Shown: piece after piece, positions 1 through 5,826 of the stretch
Position numbering within the stretch: position 1 is the stretch's first letter
Layout of the letters: every line of letters begins with the position of its first letter
DNA from: Thiohalobacter sp.
Lineage (GTDB): Bacteria > Pseudomonadota > Gammaproteobacteria > Thiohalobacterales > Thiohalobacteraceae
NCBI GenBank assembly: GCA_027030825.1
Contig: JALVEM010000297.1
Span: forward strand, 1 to 9,545
Length of the DNA stretch: 9,545 bases
Direction: 5' to 3'
Translations under genes and position numbers: made by a program
Notes under the pieces: generated by a model
Told to the model about the DNA's origin: nothing
Database searches by the model: none
What the model saw: the letters and a program-made list of their open reading frames with translations, nothing else

Positions 1-1
1 C

Positions 2-127
2 TACGCCGAGACGATCGCCCGGCGCTTCCGGAAGGCGGTCGAGCGATTGGGTTACGGCGCCGCCCCTTCGCTGGACGTCACCGCCTTCCGACCGCCCGGC
101 GTCGGCGGCCAGCTGTCCCTGTTCTGA
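2..127 (+). CDS. C-terminal fragment of a probable radical SAM protein (PA0069-like)
   Basis: The reading frame is open from the window edge to a TGA at 125-127 and gives 41 residues, ending in ...RPPGVGGQLSLF. The stretch YAETIARRFRKAVERLGY followed by a Pro/Arg-rich linker and a QLSLF tail resembles the C-terminus I recall for the PA0069 family of radical SAM proteins (SplB-like). The CxxxCxxC cluster motif that would prove this lies outside the window, so the family call rests on tail similarity alone. That a coding frame ends here is more certain than its identity. It converges with trmB, whose stop is about 400 bp away. Confidence 0.5.
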   Translation, partial: YAETIARRFRKAVERLGYGAAPSLDVTAFRPPGVGGQLSLF

Positions 128-528
128 GTTTCCCGCTTCCGCCTTGGTGCAATATGCGGGTTAGGACGGTGCGCAACGCCGATCCGGAATCCACCCCTTT
201 GGTCATTCCGGAAAGCGCGCAGCGCTTATCCGGAATCCAGAAAGGGAATGAACCACAGTGGCATGGATCGGCGTGGTCTCTGGATTCCGGGTCTCGCTTC
301 GCTCGCCCGGAATGACCATGAGAGAAGAGCCGCGTCTGGAACGACAGGAGAAAAGAATCAGCTGCCGGAAGAATGGCCACGGAATGGATCGATTGTTTCA
401 TTGTGCGACAGAACGAATGCGCCGCAGGAACGCCCATGTCGCAAGGTTCCGAGATGATGGCCTTTCCGTGTGTTTCCGTGGCTATCCTTCCAGCTTCCGA
501 ATTCCGGATTCCGGCTTCCGTCCCTCCG
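128..528. other. Non-coding repeat-rich gap between convergent genes
   Basis: About 400 bp without a credible gene; the open frames here have the low-complexity Arg/Ser/Pro composition of shadow frames and no ribosome binding sites. The left half carries the palindromic CCGGAAT/ATTCCGG cluster described separately. The right half (about 455-520) has short direct repeats of TTCCG, including TTTCCGTG followed by GTTTCCGTGG and a tandem ATTCCGG at 501-507 and 508-514. I found no clear intrinsic terminator with a T-run for either flanking gene. Confidence 0.7.
184..317. repeat. Cluster of inverted CCGGAAT/ATTCCGG repeats (palindromic intergenic element)
   Basis: CCGGAAT occurs at 184-190, 230-236 and 307-313, and its complement ATTCCGG at 205-211 and 284-290. 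Two arms, 201-241 and 277-317, are imperfect inverted copies of each other: both begin GGTCATTCCGG and reach CCGGAATCCAGA when read inward. Each arm is itself a potential hairpin (ATTCCGG...CCGGAAT), with different inner sequences: AAGCG...CGCTT in the left arm and a GAGCGAAGCGAGAC-type core in the right. This is the architecture of REP/MITE-like dispersed repeats. No transposase or target-site duplication is visible. Confidence 0.7.
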
Positions 529-1221
529 TTACGCTCCCCTTCTCCGATAGAGCAGATCGCACACGGGATGGCCGAGTCGCTGCCCGCGCCGCTCGAAGCG
601 GGTCTCGGGCCGCCAGGGCGGGCGGGGCACGCAGCCGCCGGGCGGCACGGGTACGAACTCCGGTGCGGCGGCGAGCACTTCCTGCATCCATTCGGCATAG
701 GGCATCCAGTCGGTCGCCAGGTGCAGCAGGCCGCCGGGCTTCATCTTCCGCGCCAGCAGCGTCACGAACGGCGGCTGGATCAGGCGCCGCTTGTGATGCC
801 GCTTCTTGGGCCAGGGGTCGGGAAAGTAGACGAGCACGCGATCGAGCGAGGCGTCCGGTATCTGGTGTTCGAGCACCTCGACCGCGTCCCGGGTGCTCAC
901 CCGCACGTTCTCCAGCCCCTCGGCGGCGAGCCGCTGCAGGAGGCGACCGACGCCAGGGCGGTGCACCTCGATGCCGATGAAATTCTCGTCGGGGGCGGCG
1001 GCCGCCATGCTCGCCAGCGCATCCCCGCTGCCGAAGCCGATCTCCAGGGTCACGGGAGCGACTCGCCCGAACAGGGCAGGCAGGTCCAGCAGGCCCTCGT
1101 CGGGCAGGCCGTAGCGGGGCAGCAGGGTCTCGAGCGCACGGGCCTGGGCCGGGGTCAGGCGTCCCTCGCGGCGGACGAAGGAGCGGATGCGGCGCTTCTC
1201 TTCCGCCTGCTCACTCCTCAC
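529..1221 (-). CDS. trmB: tRNA (guanine-46-N7)-methyltransferase
   Basis: This 230-residue protein is the expected size for TrmB, which uses S-adenosylmethionine to make m7G46 in the variable loop of tRNAs. Visible signatures are the N-terminal RSFVRREGRLT segment (13-23), the SAM-binding loop EIGFGSG (60-66), FIGIEVHRPGVG (81-92), the family motif PDPWPKKRHHKRR (134-146) and the C-terminal T-x-F-E at 207-210. By spacing, D135, H142, R145 and D171 match the E. coli catalytic and substrate residues D144, H151, R154 and D180. The start is a GTG at 1221-1219 inside a heptamer repeat. GAGGGG at 1233-1228 lies six bases upstream and is a good ribosome binding site. It is the last gene of the thiS-thiG-trmB unit, 16 bp after thiG. 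Confidence 0.96.
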   Translation of the reverse strand: MRSEQAEEKRRIRSFVRREGRLTPAQARALETLLPRYGLPDEGLLDLPALFGRVAPVTLEIGFGSGDALASMAAAAPDENFIGIEVHRPGVGRLLQRLAAEGLENVRVSTRDAVEVLEHQIPDASLDRVLVYFPDPWPKKRHHKRRLIQPPFVTLLARKMKPGGLLHLATDWMPYAEWMQEVLAAAPEFVPVPPGGCVPRPPWRPETRFERRGQRLGHPVCDLLYRRRGA

Positions 1222-1237
1222 CCCTCACCCCTCACTG
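1211..1237. repeat. Heptamer tandem repeat at the trmB start
   Basis: On the plus strand TCACTCC, TCACCCC and TCACCCC follow each other, then a partial TCACTG; on the minus strand the unit reads GTGAGGR. The array fills nearly the whole thiG-trmB gap and supplies both the ribosome binding site and the GTG start of trmB. The unit length is not a multiple of three. Confidence 0.75.
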
Positions 1238-2047
1238 TCAGAAGAACAGGCCGTCGAGGGGAGACGATGCACTGGCGAAGCGTTTCTTCGGGATGCGGCC
1301 GGCGAGATAGGCCTCGCGCCCGGCCTCGATGGCCTTCTTCATGGCCGAGGCCATCAGCACCGGATCCTTCGCGCCGGCGATGGCCGTGTTCATGAGCACG
1401 CCGTCGCAGCCCAGTTCCATGGCGATGGCCGCATCCGAGGCGGTGCCCACGCCGGCATCGACCAGGATGGGCACGCTGGCGTTTTCGACGATGGTGAGGA
1501 TGTTGTAGGGGTTGCGAATGCCCAGGCCGGAACCGATGGGGGCGGCCAGGGGCATGACGGCGACGCAGCCCATCTCCTCGAAGCGCTTCGCCATGATGGG
1601 GTCGTCGTTGGTGTAGACCATGACCTCGAAACTCTCGGCGATCAGGGTCTCGGCGGCCTTGAGCGTCTCGACCACGTCGGGGAACAGGGTCTTTTCGTCG
1701 CCCAGCACCTCGAGCTTGACCAGGGTATGGCCGTCGAGCAGCTCGCGGGCCAGCCGGCAGGTGCGCACCGCGTCCTCGGCGCTGTAGCAGCCGGCGGTGT
1801 TGGGCAGGTAGGTGTAGCGGTCGGGCGGCAGGACGTCGAGCAGGCTGGGCTCGTCGGGATTCTGGCCGATGTTGGTGCGCCGGATGGCGACCGTGACGAT
1901 CTCGGCGCCGCTGGCCTCCACGGCACGGCGTGTCTCCTCCAGATCCCGGTACTTGCCAGTGCCCACCAGCAGCCGGGAATGGAAGGTCCGGTCGCCGATG
2001 CGAAAGCTGTCGTCGGTCTGGGTGCGGAACTCGGGTACGCTGGACAT
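1238..2047 (-). CDS. thiG: Thiazole synthase
   Basis: ThiG condenses deoxyxylulose 5-phosphate, the glycine- or tyrosine-derived imine and sulfur carried by ThiS thiocarboxylate into the thiazole phosphate of thiamine; it is a cytoplasmic TIM-barrel enzyme. The 269 residues include LLVGTGKY (26-33), the Schiff-base lysine in LVKLEVLGDEK (K111), PLAAPIGSGLGI in the phosphate-binding region, ILVDAGVGTASDAA and LMNTAIAGAKDP, all typical of the family. The ATG at 2047 is preceded by GGAGA five bases upstream. It lies 27 bp downstream of thiS, its sulfur-carrier partner, and 16 bp ahead of trmB, so the three are almost certainly one transcript. Confidence 0.98.
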   Translation of the reverse strand: MSSVPEFRTQTDDSFRIGDRTFHSRLLVGTGKYRDLEETRRAVEASGAEIVTVAIRRTNIGQNPDEPSLLDVLPPDRYTYLPNTAGCYSAEDAVRTCRLARELLDGHTLVKLEVLGDEKTLFPDVVETLKAAETLIAESFEVMVYTNDDPIMAKRFEEMGCVAVMPLAAPIGSGLGIRNPYNILTIVENASVPILVDAGVGTASDAAIAMELGCDGVLMNTAIAGAKDPVLMASAMKKAIEAGREAYLAGRIPKKRFASASSPLDGLFF

Positions 2048-2074
2048 GATTCTCTCCGTGCCTGAGTGATGGGG

Positions 2075-2281
2075 TCAGCGGCAGCCGCCGCCGATGGCCT
2101 GCACGATCTCGATGCGGTCGCCCGGCCGGAACCGGTGTGTCTCGAAGCGACTGCGAGGCAGGATTTCCCCGTTGACTTCCATGGCCAGGCGGCGGCCGGC
2201 CAGACCGAGCGTCTCGATCAGTTCCGCCGCCGTCGTGGTGTCCTCGATTTCTCGGGTCTCGCCGTTGACGATGACTTCCAT
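2075..2281 (-). CDS. thiS: Sulfur carrier protein ThiS with a two-residue C-terminal extension
   Basis: This 68-residue beta-grasp protein begins MEVIVNGE and carries GLAGRRLAMEVNGEILPRS in the middle and GDRIEIVQAIGGG near the end, all typical of ThiS. ThiS is activated by adenylation of a C-terminal Gly-Gly and then carries sulfur as a thiocarboxylate to ThiG. Here the Gly run (64-66) is not terminal: it is followed by Cys67 and Arg68 before the TGA. Known extended sulfur carriers such as QbsE (ending GGCF) are trimmed by a JAMM protease, so a similar processing step may be needed here. The ATG at 2281 has no strong ribosome binding site. It heads the thiS-thiG-trmB operon and is divergent from the acyl-CoA synthetase gene. 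Confidence 0.93.
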   Translation of the reverse strand: MEVIVNGETREIEDTTTAAELIETLGLAGRRLAMEVNGEILPRSRFETHRFRPGDRIEIVQAIGGGCR

Positions 2282-2311
2282 GGGGGGTCGCTCGGCTTGT
2301 GCAGGTCCGTC

Positions 2312-2317
2312 ATTCTA
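2312..2317 (-). promoter_or_regulatory. Putative -10 element of the thiS-thiG-trmB operon
   Basis: The minus strand reads TAGAAT here, five of six matches to the sigma-70 -10 consensus, about 30 bases ahead of the thiS start. No good -35 is visible at 16-18 bp. The leader it would produce is too short for a TPP riboswitch. Confidence 0.4.
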
Positions 2318-2366
2318 CACCAAAATGCCCGTTCTGCCCCGTGGGAGGGCATTCGGGAGCTTGCAC

Positions 2367-4196
2367 ATGCGATCGGCGATCGACCCGGCCCGGGAGGGCT
2401 GGAGCGAGGATGTCATCACGGCCGAGGCGGCCGGGACCCTGCACGGGCTCTTTCGGGAGCGGGTGCGGCGCAGCCCGGATCGCGAGGCCTATCGCTACTG
2501 GGACCGCGAGGCGGAGGCCTGGCGCTCGCTCGACTGGGCGCAGGTGGACGCGCAGGTGCGACGCTGGCGCCTGGCGCTGCAGCGGGAAGGTCTGCGCCCC
2601 GGTGACCGGGTGGCCATTCTGCTGCGCAACGGCCCTGCCTGGGTGGTGTTCGACCAGGCGGCCCTCTCCCTGGGGCTGGTGGTGGTGCCGCTCTACATCG
2701 AGGATCGCCCCGACAATGCGGCCTGGATCCTCGCCGATGCCGCCGTGCGGCTGGTGCTGGTGCAGTCCGACAAGCACTGGAAGCGTCTGGCGCCGTCCGT
2801 GGCGGGGCTCGAGGCCCTGCAGCGGGCGGTGATCCTGGAAGGCGAGCCGCCCGATGCGAACGATACCCGCGTCGTGGCCGCCGCTCGCTGGCTGCCGGAC
2901 GAGGGGGCGGCCGAGACGACGGGGGCGGCGCCTGACGACGGGCTGGCGACCATCGTCTACACCTCCGGCACCACGGGCCGGCCCAAGGGCGTCATGCTCA
3001 CGCATCGCAACATCCTCTTCGACGCCCATGCCGCCATCGCCATGATCGATGTCTATCAGGAGGACCGGTTCCTGTCCTTCCTGCCGCTGTCGCACATGCT
3101 GGAACGCACCGGCGGGTATTACCTGCCCATGATGGCCGGTGCCACCGTCGCCTACGCGCGCTCCATTCCCCAGCTGGCCGCCGACATCCGGGAGATCCGT
3201 CCCACCGTGCTGATCGCGGTGCCGCGCATCTTCGAACGGATCTACGGCCGTCTGCAGGAGCAGCTGGCCAAGGCTTCGCCGCTGCGCCGGAAGCTGTTCG
3301 ATCTGGCGGTGGCGGTGGGCTGGCGCCGCTTCGAACATCGGCAGGGGCGGGCGGCCTGGTCGCCGTCGCTGTTCCTGTGGCCGGCGCTCTCCCGGCTGGT
3401 GGCGCGCAAGGTCCATGCCGCGCTGGGTGGCCGGCTGCGGGCCGCCGTGAGCGGCGGGGCGGCCCTGCCGTTGCCGGTGGCGCGCACCTTCATCGGTCTG
3501 GACGTGCCGGTGCTGCAGGGCTACGGCCTCACCGAATGCAGCCCGGTGATCAGCGTCAACCTGCCGGAAGACAATGACCCGGCCAGCGTCGGGATCCCGC
3601 TGCGGGGGCTGGAAGTGCGGATCGGCGAGCAGGAGGAGGTGCTGGTGCGCGGCCCGGCGGTGATGCAGGGCTACTGGAACAACCATGCCGCCACCCGCGA
3701 GGTGATCGACGGGGAAGGCTGGCTGCACACCGGCGACCAGGGCCGGATGGAAGGCGGCCATCTGTATCTGACCGGCCGCATCAAGGACATCCTGGTGCTC
3801 TCGAACGGGGAGAAGGTGCCGCCGGCCGACATGGAGTCGGCGATCGCCCTCGATCCGCTGATCGAGCAGGTGGTGATCGTCGGCGAGGGGCGGCCCTATC
3901 TGGCCGCCGTGGTGGTGCTCGACAGCGAGCACTGGTTCGGGCTGGCGCGGGAGCTCGGGCTAGATCCCTACGATCCGCAGAGCCTGGCGAACGAGCGGCT
4001 GCGGCGCAAGGTGCTCGCGCGCATCCAGGCGCGCCTGCACGACTTCCCCGGCTACGCGCGCATCCGGCGGGTGCTGCTGACGCTCGAGCCCTGGACGGTG
4101 GAGAACGGCCTGCTCACCCCGACGCTGAAGGTGAAACGGGCGCGCGTGCTGGCGCGCTACGCACGGGAGATCGAGGCACTCTATGCCGAAGATTGA
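2367..4196 (+). CDS. Long-chain fatty acid-CoA ligase (AMP-forming acyl-CoA synthetase)
   Basis: This ANL-superfamily enzyme activates a fatty acid with ATP to acyl-AMP and transfers it to CoA. The 609 residues carry the AMP-binding P-loop YTSGTTGRPKG (198-208), LSHMLERTGG (241-250), VSGGAALP (361-368), the adenylate motif GYGLTECSP (385-393), WLHTGD (452-457), the hinge TGRIKDILVLSNGEKVPP (469-486) and a C-terminal LTPTLKVKR whose K588 is the expected adenylation lysine. Motifs and length fit the FAA1-type group used for fatty-acid uptake, oxidation or membrane lipid recycling; chain length cannot be read from sequence. ATG 2367 has GGGAG at 2355-2359, seven bases upstream; an in-frame ATG at 2325 would add 14 residues but has no comparable site. 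It stands alone, divergent from thiS, and its end overlaps the tRNA-Gly promoter. Confidence 0.93.
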   Translation: MRSAIDPAREGWSEDVITAEAAGTLHGLFRERVRRSPDREAYRYWDREAEAWRSLDWAQVDAQVRRWRLALQREGLRPGDRVAILLRNGPAWVVFDQAALSLGLVVVPLYIEDRPDNAAWILADAAVRLVLVQSDKHWKRLAPSVAGLEALQRAVILEGEPPDANDTRVVAAARWLPDEGAAETTGAAPDDGLATIVYTSGTTGRPKGVMLTHRNILFDAHAAIAMIDVYQEDRFLSFLPLSHMLERTGGYYLPMMAGATVAYARSIPQLAADIREIRPTVLIAVPRIFERIYGRLQEQLAKASPLRRKLFDLAVAVGWRRFEHRQGRAAWSPSLFLWPALSRLVARKVHAALGGRLRAAVSGGAALPLPVARTFIGLDVPVLQGYGLTECSPVISVNLPEDNDPASVGIPLRGLEVRIGEQEEVLVRGPAVMQGYWNNHAATREVIDGEGWLHTGDQGRMEGGHLYLTGRIKDILVLSNGEKVPPADMESAIALDPLIEQVVIVGEGRPYLAAVVVLDSEHWFGLARELGLDPYDPQSLANERLRRKVLARIQARLHDFPGYARIRRVLLTLEPWTVENGLLTPTLKVKRARVLARYAREIEALYAED

Positions 4197-4221
4197 GCCA
4201 GGCCGACGCTACGAATAGAAT
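4193..4221 (+). promoter_or_regulatory. Sigma-70 promoter of tRNA-Gly(CCC)
   Basis: TTGAGC at 4193-4198 and TAGAAT at 4216-4221 are separated by exactly 17 bp, with the mature tRNA starting at 4233. The -35 overlaps the stop codon region of the upstream acyl-CoA synthetase gene (TGA 4194-4196), so the tRNA has its own promoter with almost no leader. Confidence 0.75.
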
Positions 4222-4232
4222 GAACCGCGCAG

Positions 4233-4306
4233 GCGGGTGTAGCTCAATGGTAGAGCTCCAGGTTCCCAACCTGGCGACGTGGGTTCGATTCCCATCACCC
4301 GCTCCA
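4233..4306 (+). tRNA. tRNA-Gly, anticodon CCC
   Basis: A complete cloverleaf is visible. The acceptor arms GCGGGTG (4233-4239) and CACCCGC (4296-4302) pair perfectly. The anticodon stem CCAGG/CCTGG encloses TTCCCAA, placing anticodon CCC at 4265-4267. The T arm is GTGGG-TTCGATT-CCCAT. Discriminator T4303 and an encoded CCA (4304-4306) follow. It reads GGG codons. Confidence 0.97.
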
Positions 4307-4322
4307 TTCTCTTCCCCCTGCA

Positions 4323-4342
4323 GCCGGGCCGTTCGGGCCGGC
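4323..4342. terminator. Possible bidirectional hairpin between tRNA-Gly and the DUF3096-like gene
   Basis: GCCGG at 4323-4327 pairs with CCGGC at 4338-4342, with a C-C/G-G mismatch and a short inner stem. It lies between two converging transcripts but lacks a T-run on either strand, so termination is uncertain. Confidence 0.3.
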
Positions 4343-4346
4343 GTGC

Positions 4347-4493
4347 TCAGATCAGCGGCAGCAGCCCCATCAGCCCGAAGAAGATCAGATAGAAAGCGAC
4401 GATATAGTTGAGCAGGCGGGGCCAGATCAGGATCGCAATGCCCGCCAGCAGTGAAACCAGGGGCGGCCCCGCAAGGAAGAAATCCATGTGCAT
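4347..4493 (-). CDS. Small membrane protein, DUF3096-like
   Basis: A 48-residue, strongly hydrophobic protein with the pattern PLVSLLAGIAILIWPRLLNYIVAFYLIFFGLMGLL, which matches the short DUF3096 family as I remember it (WPRLLNYIVAxYLI core). It probably forms two closely spaced membrane helices joined at the WPRLLNY turn; function is unknown. The ATG at 4493 is preferred because GGAG (4503-4500) lies six bases upstream. An in-frame ATG at 4505 would add four residues and one at 4487 would remove two. It is a single-gene unit facing tRNA-Gly, with the small RNA locus diverging on its other side. Confidence 0.85.
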   Translation of the reverse strand: MHMDFFLAGPPLVSLLAGIAILIWPRLLNYIVAFYLIFFGLMGLLPLI

Positions 4494-4582
4494 GCGCGTC
4501 TCCATGAATGGACAGAGTCGGGGGCACAGGATACGCGATCCCGCGCCCGGAAAGGCCCCCGGACGAGAAAGAGTGCAGGGGG

Positions 4583-4611
4583 TTGACAAGCCGGATTTAA
4601 TATCAGAAAAT
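4583..4611 (+). promoter_or_regulatory. Sigma-70-like promoter of the candidate small RNA
   Basis: A perfect TTGACA at 4583-4588 is followed after 17 bp by GAAAAT at 4606-4611, four of six matches to TATAAT, in a locally AT-rich stretch unlike its GC-rich surroundings. The start point it predicts (about 4618) coincides with the first base of a perfect 10-bp hairpin. Confidence 0.65.
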
Positions 4612-4617
4612 TCTTAT

Positions 4618-4722
4618 ACGCTGATTCATGGCTTCCCCCCTCGATGTCTGAATCAGCGACTCCTCCATCCTCCTTTGGTGGTTAACTTGCGCGGCATCCC
4701 CCCTCTCGCCGCGCTTTTTTTT
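4618..4722 (+). ncRNA. Candidate small RNA with C-rich loops
   Basis: A self-contained unit of about 105 nt lies between the DUF3096-like gene and the separate rplM promoter. Hairpin 1 pairs 4619-4628 with 4649-4658 over 10 perfect base pairs, with TCCCCCCTC in its loop. The linker has two CCTCC motifs, the second within CCTCCTT (4669-4675), the 16S anti-Shine-Dalgarno core; a weak five-pair hairpin (4665-4669 with 4677-4681) can expose CTCCTTT in its loop. Hairpin 3 is the intrinsic terminator, whose loop repeats TCCCCCCTC. C-rich loops that pair with ribosome binding sites are known in sRNAs such as Xanthomonas sX13 and Helicobacter RepG, so translational repression is a reasonable inference. 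A seven-codon ORF (ATG 4628 to TGA 4651, MASPLDV) sits in hairpin 1 but has no ribosome binding site. An rplM leader/attenuator is the main alternative. Confidence 0.65.
4689..4722 (+). terminator. Intrinsic terminator of the candidate small RNA
   Basis: GCGCGGC (4689-4695) pairs perfectly with GCCGCGC (4708-4714) around a 12-base loop containing six consecutive C, and eight T (4715-4722) follow directly. It ends upstream of the rplM promoter, so it should insulate rplM from the small RNA transcript. Confidence 0.88.
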
Positions 4723-4737
4723 GCCCGAAAAACGCCC

Positions 4738-4766
4738 TTGCCTCATGGGCATGGATTGCGTAAACT
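4738..4766 (+). promoter_or_regulatory. Sigma-70 promoter of rplM-rpsI
   Basis: TTGCCT (4738-4743) and TAAACT (4761-4766) are separated by 17 bp. The discriminator after the -10 is GC-rich (AGCGCGCC), a feature of growth-rate/ppGpp-controlled ribosomal promoters. The predicted leader to the rplM ATG is about 33 bases. Confidence 0.7.
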
Positions 4767-4806
4767 AGCGCGCCTTTCCAGCATCGGGTAGTGGAGCACG
4801 GAACCC

Positions 4807-5238
4807 ATGAAGACATATTCCGCGAAGCCGGAGACAGTGCAGCGCGACTGGTATGTCGTCGATGCCACGGGCAAGAACCTGGGGCGTCTGGCCAGCGAGA
4901 TCGCGCGCCGTCTGCGCGGCAAGCACAAGCCGGAATACACCCCGCACGTGGACACCGGCGACTACATCATCGTGATCAACGCCGAGAAGGTCGCCGTGAC
5001 CGGACGCAAGGAGACCGACAAGGTCTACTATCACCACACCGGCTACATCGGCAACCTCAAGTCCATCACCCTGGGCAAGCTGCGCCAGAAGGCGCCGGAG
5101 CGGATCATCGAGCATGCCGTGCGCGGCATGCTGCCCAAGAATCCGCTGGGACGGGCCATGTACCGCAAGCTGAAGGTCTATGCCGGCCCGGAACATCGCC
5201 ATGCCGCGCAGCAGCCCCAGCCCCTGGACATCGGTTGA
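4807..5238 (+). CDS. rplM: 50S ribosomal protein L13
   Basis: The 143-residue protein is full length for bacterial L13, an early-assembling 23S rRNA-binding protein. Recognisable segments are MKTYSAKPETVQRDWYVVDA at the N-terminus, GKNLGRLASEIA, GDYIIVINAEKVAVTG, YYHHTGYIGNLKS, and the signature region HAVRGMLPKNPLGRAMYRKLKVYAGPEH. The ATG at 4807 is supported by the conserved N-terminus and GGAG at 4793-4796, slightly distant at ten bases. It is 17 bp upstream of rpsI, the usual pairing in bacteria. E. coli L13 represses its own operon through the leader; the short leader here shows no obvious structure. Confidence 0.99.
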   Translation: MKTYSAKPETVQRDWYVVDATGKNLGRLASEIARRLRGKHKPEYTPHVDTGDYIIVINAEKVAVTGRKETDKVYYHHTGYIGNLKSITLGKLRQKAPERIIEHAVRGMLPKNPLGRAMYRKLKVYAGPEHRHAAQQPQPLDIG

Positions 5239-5255
5239 CAGACAGGTAATTCCTC

Positions 5256-5642
5256 ATGGAACAGATCTACGCCACCGGACGCCGCAAGACTTCCACCGCC
5301 CGCGTGTTCATGCGCAAGGGCAGCGGCCGCATCATCGTCAACGACCGGCCGCTCGACGAGTATTTCGGGCGCGAGACCGCGCGCATGATCGTGCGCCAGC
5401 CCCTCGACAAGGTGGGGCCGCTCGACGACTACGATTTCTATGTGACCGTCAAGGGGGGCGGCTCGTCCGGCCAGGCCGGCGCCATCCGCCACGGCATCAC
5501 CCGGGCGCTCATCAAGCACAACGAGAGCTTCCGGCCCATCCTCCGTCAGGCCGGTTTCGTCACCCGCGACGCCCGCGAGGTGGAGCGCAAGAAGGTCGGC
5601 CTGCACAAGGCCCGGCGCGCGCCCCAGTTCAGCAAGCGCTGA
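5256..5642 (+). CDS. rpsI: 30S ribosomal protein S9
   Basis: This 128-residue protein has the S9 hallmarks: ATGRRKTSTARVFMRKGSG at the start, VTVKGGGSSGQAGAIRHGITRAL in the middle and the basic tail KKVGLHKARRAPQFSKR whose last residues reach the P-site tRNA in the ribosome. AGGT at 5244-5247 lies eight bases ahead of the ATG. It is cotranscribed with rplM. In several gammaproteobacteria the cytochrome bc1 genes petABC follow rpsI; here a tRNA-Gln and a ccoS-like gene follow instead. Confidence 0.99.
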   Translation: MEQIYATGRRKTSTARVFMRKGSGRIIVNDRPLDEYFGRETARMIVRQPLDKVGPLDDYDFYVTVKGGGSSGQAGAIRHGITRALIKHNESFRPILRQAGFVTRDAREVERKKVGLHKARRAPQFSKR

Positions 5643-5646
5643 TCGC

Positions 5647-5661
5647 GCCGCCTCCGGCGGC
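5647..5661 (+). terminator. GC-rich hairpin after rpsI
   Basis: GCCGCC and GGCGGC form a perfect six-pair stem with loop TCC, five bases after the rpsI stop. No T-run follows, so it may be an mRNA 3'-stabilising hairpin or a weak terminator, with readthrough into tRNA-Gln possible. Confidence 0.4.
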
Positions 5662-5691
5662 TTGCAATCCCGGGCGGATTTCCGCTACCTT
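5662..5691 (+). promoter_or_regulatory. Possible tRNA-Gln promoter
   Basis: TTGCAA (5662-5667), 18 bp, then TACCTT (5686-5691), about 17 bases before the mature tRNA. Matches to consensus are moderate (4/6 and 3/6), so cotranscription with rplM-rpsI remains possible. Confidence 0.4.
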
Positions 5692-5708
5692 GTTCGCCCG
5701 GAATCTTC

Positions 5709-5782
5709 TGGGGGATCGTCTAATGGCAGGACAGGGGACTCTGACTCCTCTAATCTAGGTTCGAATCCTAGTCCCCCAGCCA
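5709..5782 (+). tRNA. tRNA-Gln, anticodon CTG
   Basis: Acceptor arms TGGGGGA (5709-5715) and TCCCCCA (5772-5778) pair fully, with G5779 discriminator and encoded CCA (5780-5782). The anticodon stem GGGGA/TCCTC with one G-U pair encloses CTCTGAC, giving anticodon CTG at 5741-5743. The T arm is CTAGG-TTCGAAT-CCTAG. It aligns well with the E. coli tRNA-Gln(CTG) sequence I remember. Confidence 0.97.
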
Positions 5783-5792
5783 ATCCCGCCAT

Positions 5793-5826
5793 CCCGCCGC
5801 CGGCGGGGTGGCTCCGTCGCGGAGCC
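5793..5826 (+). promoter_or_regulatory. Two tandem hairpins; the second buries the ccoS ribosome binding site
   Basis: CCCGCC-GCC-GGCGGG (5793-5807) is followed by GGCTCC-GTCGC-GGAGCC (5810-5826). The GGAG at 5821-5824, the only plausible ribosome binding site for the next ORF, is fully paired in the second stem, three bases before the ATG context. The first hairpin may also mark tRNA 3'-processing. Confidence 0.5.

Noticed and set aside
258..1395. Long plus-strand open frames across the repeat region and trmB
   Set aside because: They have low-complexity Arg/Ala/Gly composition, lie antisense to trmB and thiG, and show no domain; they reflect high GC content.
2282..2366. TPP riboswitch ahead of thiS
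   Set aside because: The gap to the divergent gene is too short, the predicted leader is about 30 bases, and I see no conserved THI-box core.
2310..3932. 540-codon minus-strand frame opposite the acyl-CoA synthetase
   Set aside because: It is rich in His/Arg/Gln/Gly with no recognisable motif and is the antisense shadow of a gene with clear family motifs.
4628..4651. Seven-codon leader peptide MASPLDV in hairpin 1
   Set aside because: It has no ribosome binding site and no run of regulatory codons; its frame is probably chance.
4618..4722. The structured region before rplM as an L13 autoregulatory leader
   Set aside because: A complete terminator with eight T precedes a separate, well-spaced rplM promoter, and no alternative antiterminator pairing is obvious. 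It remains the main competing explanation, not excluded.
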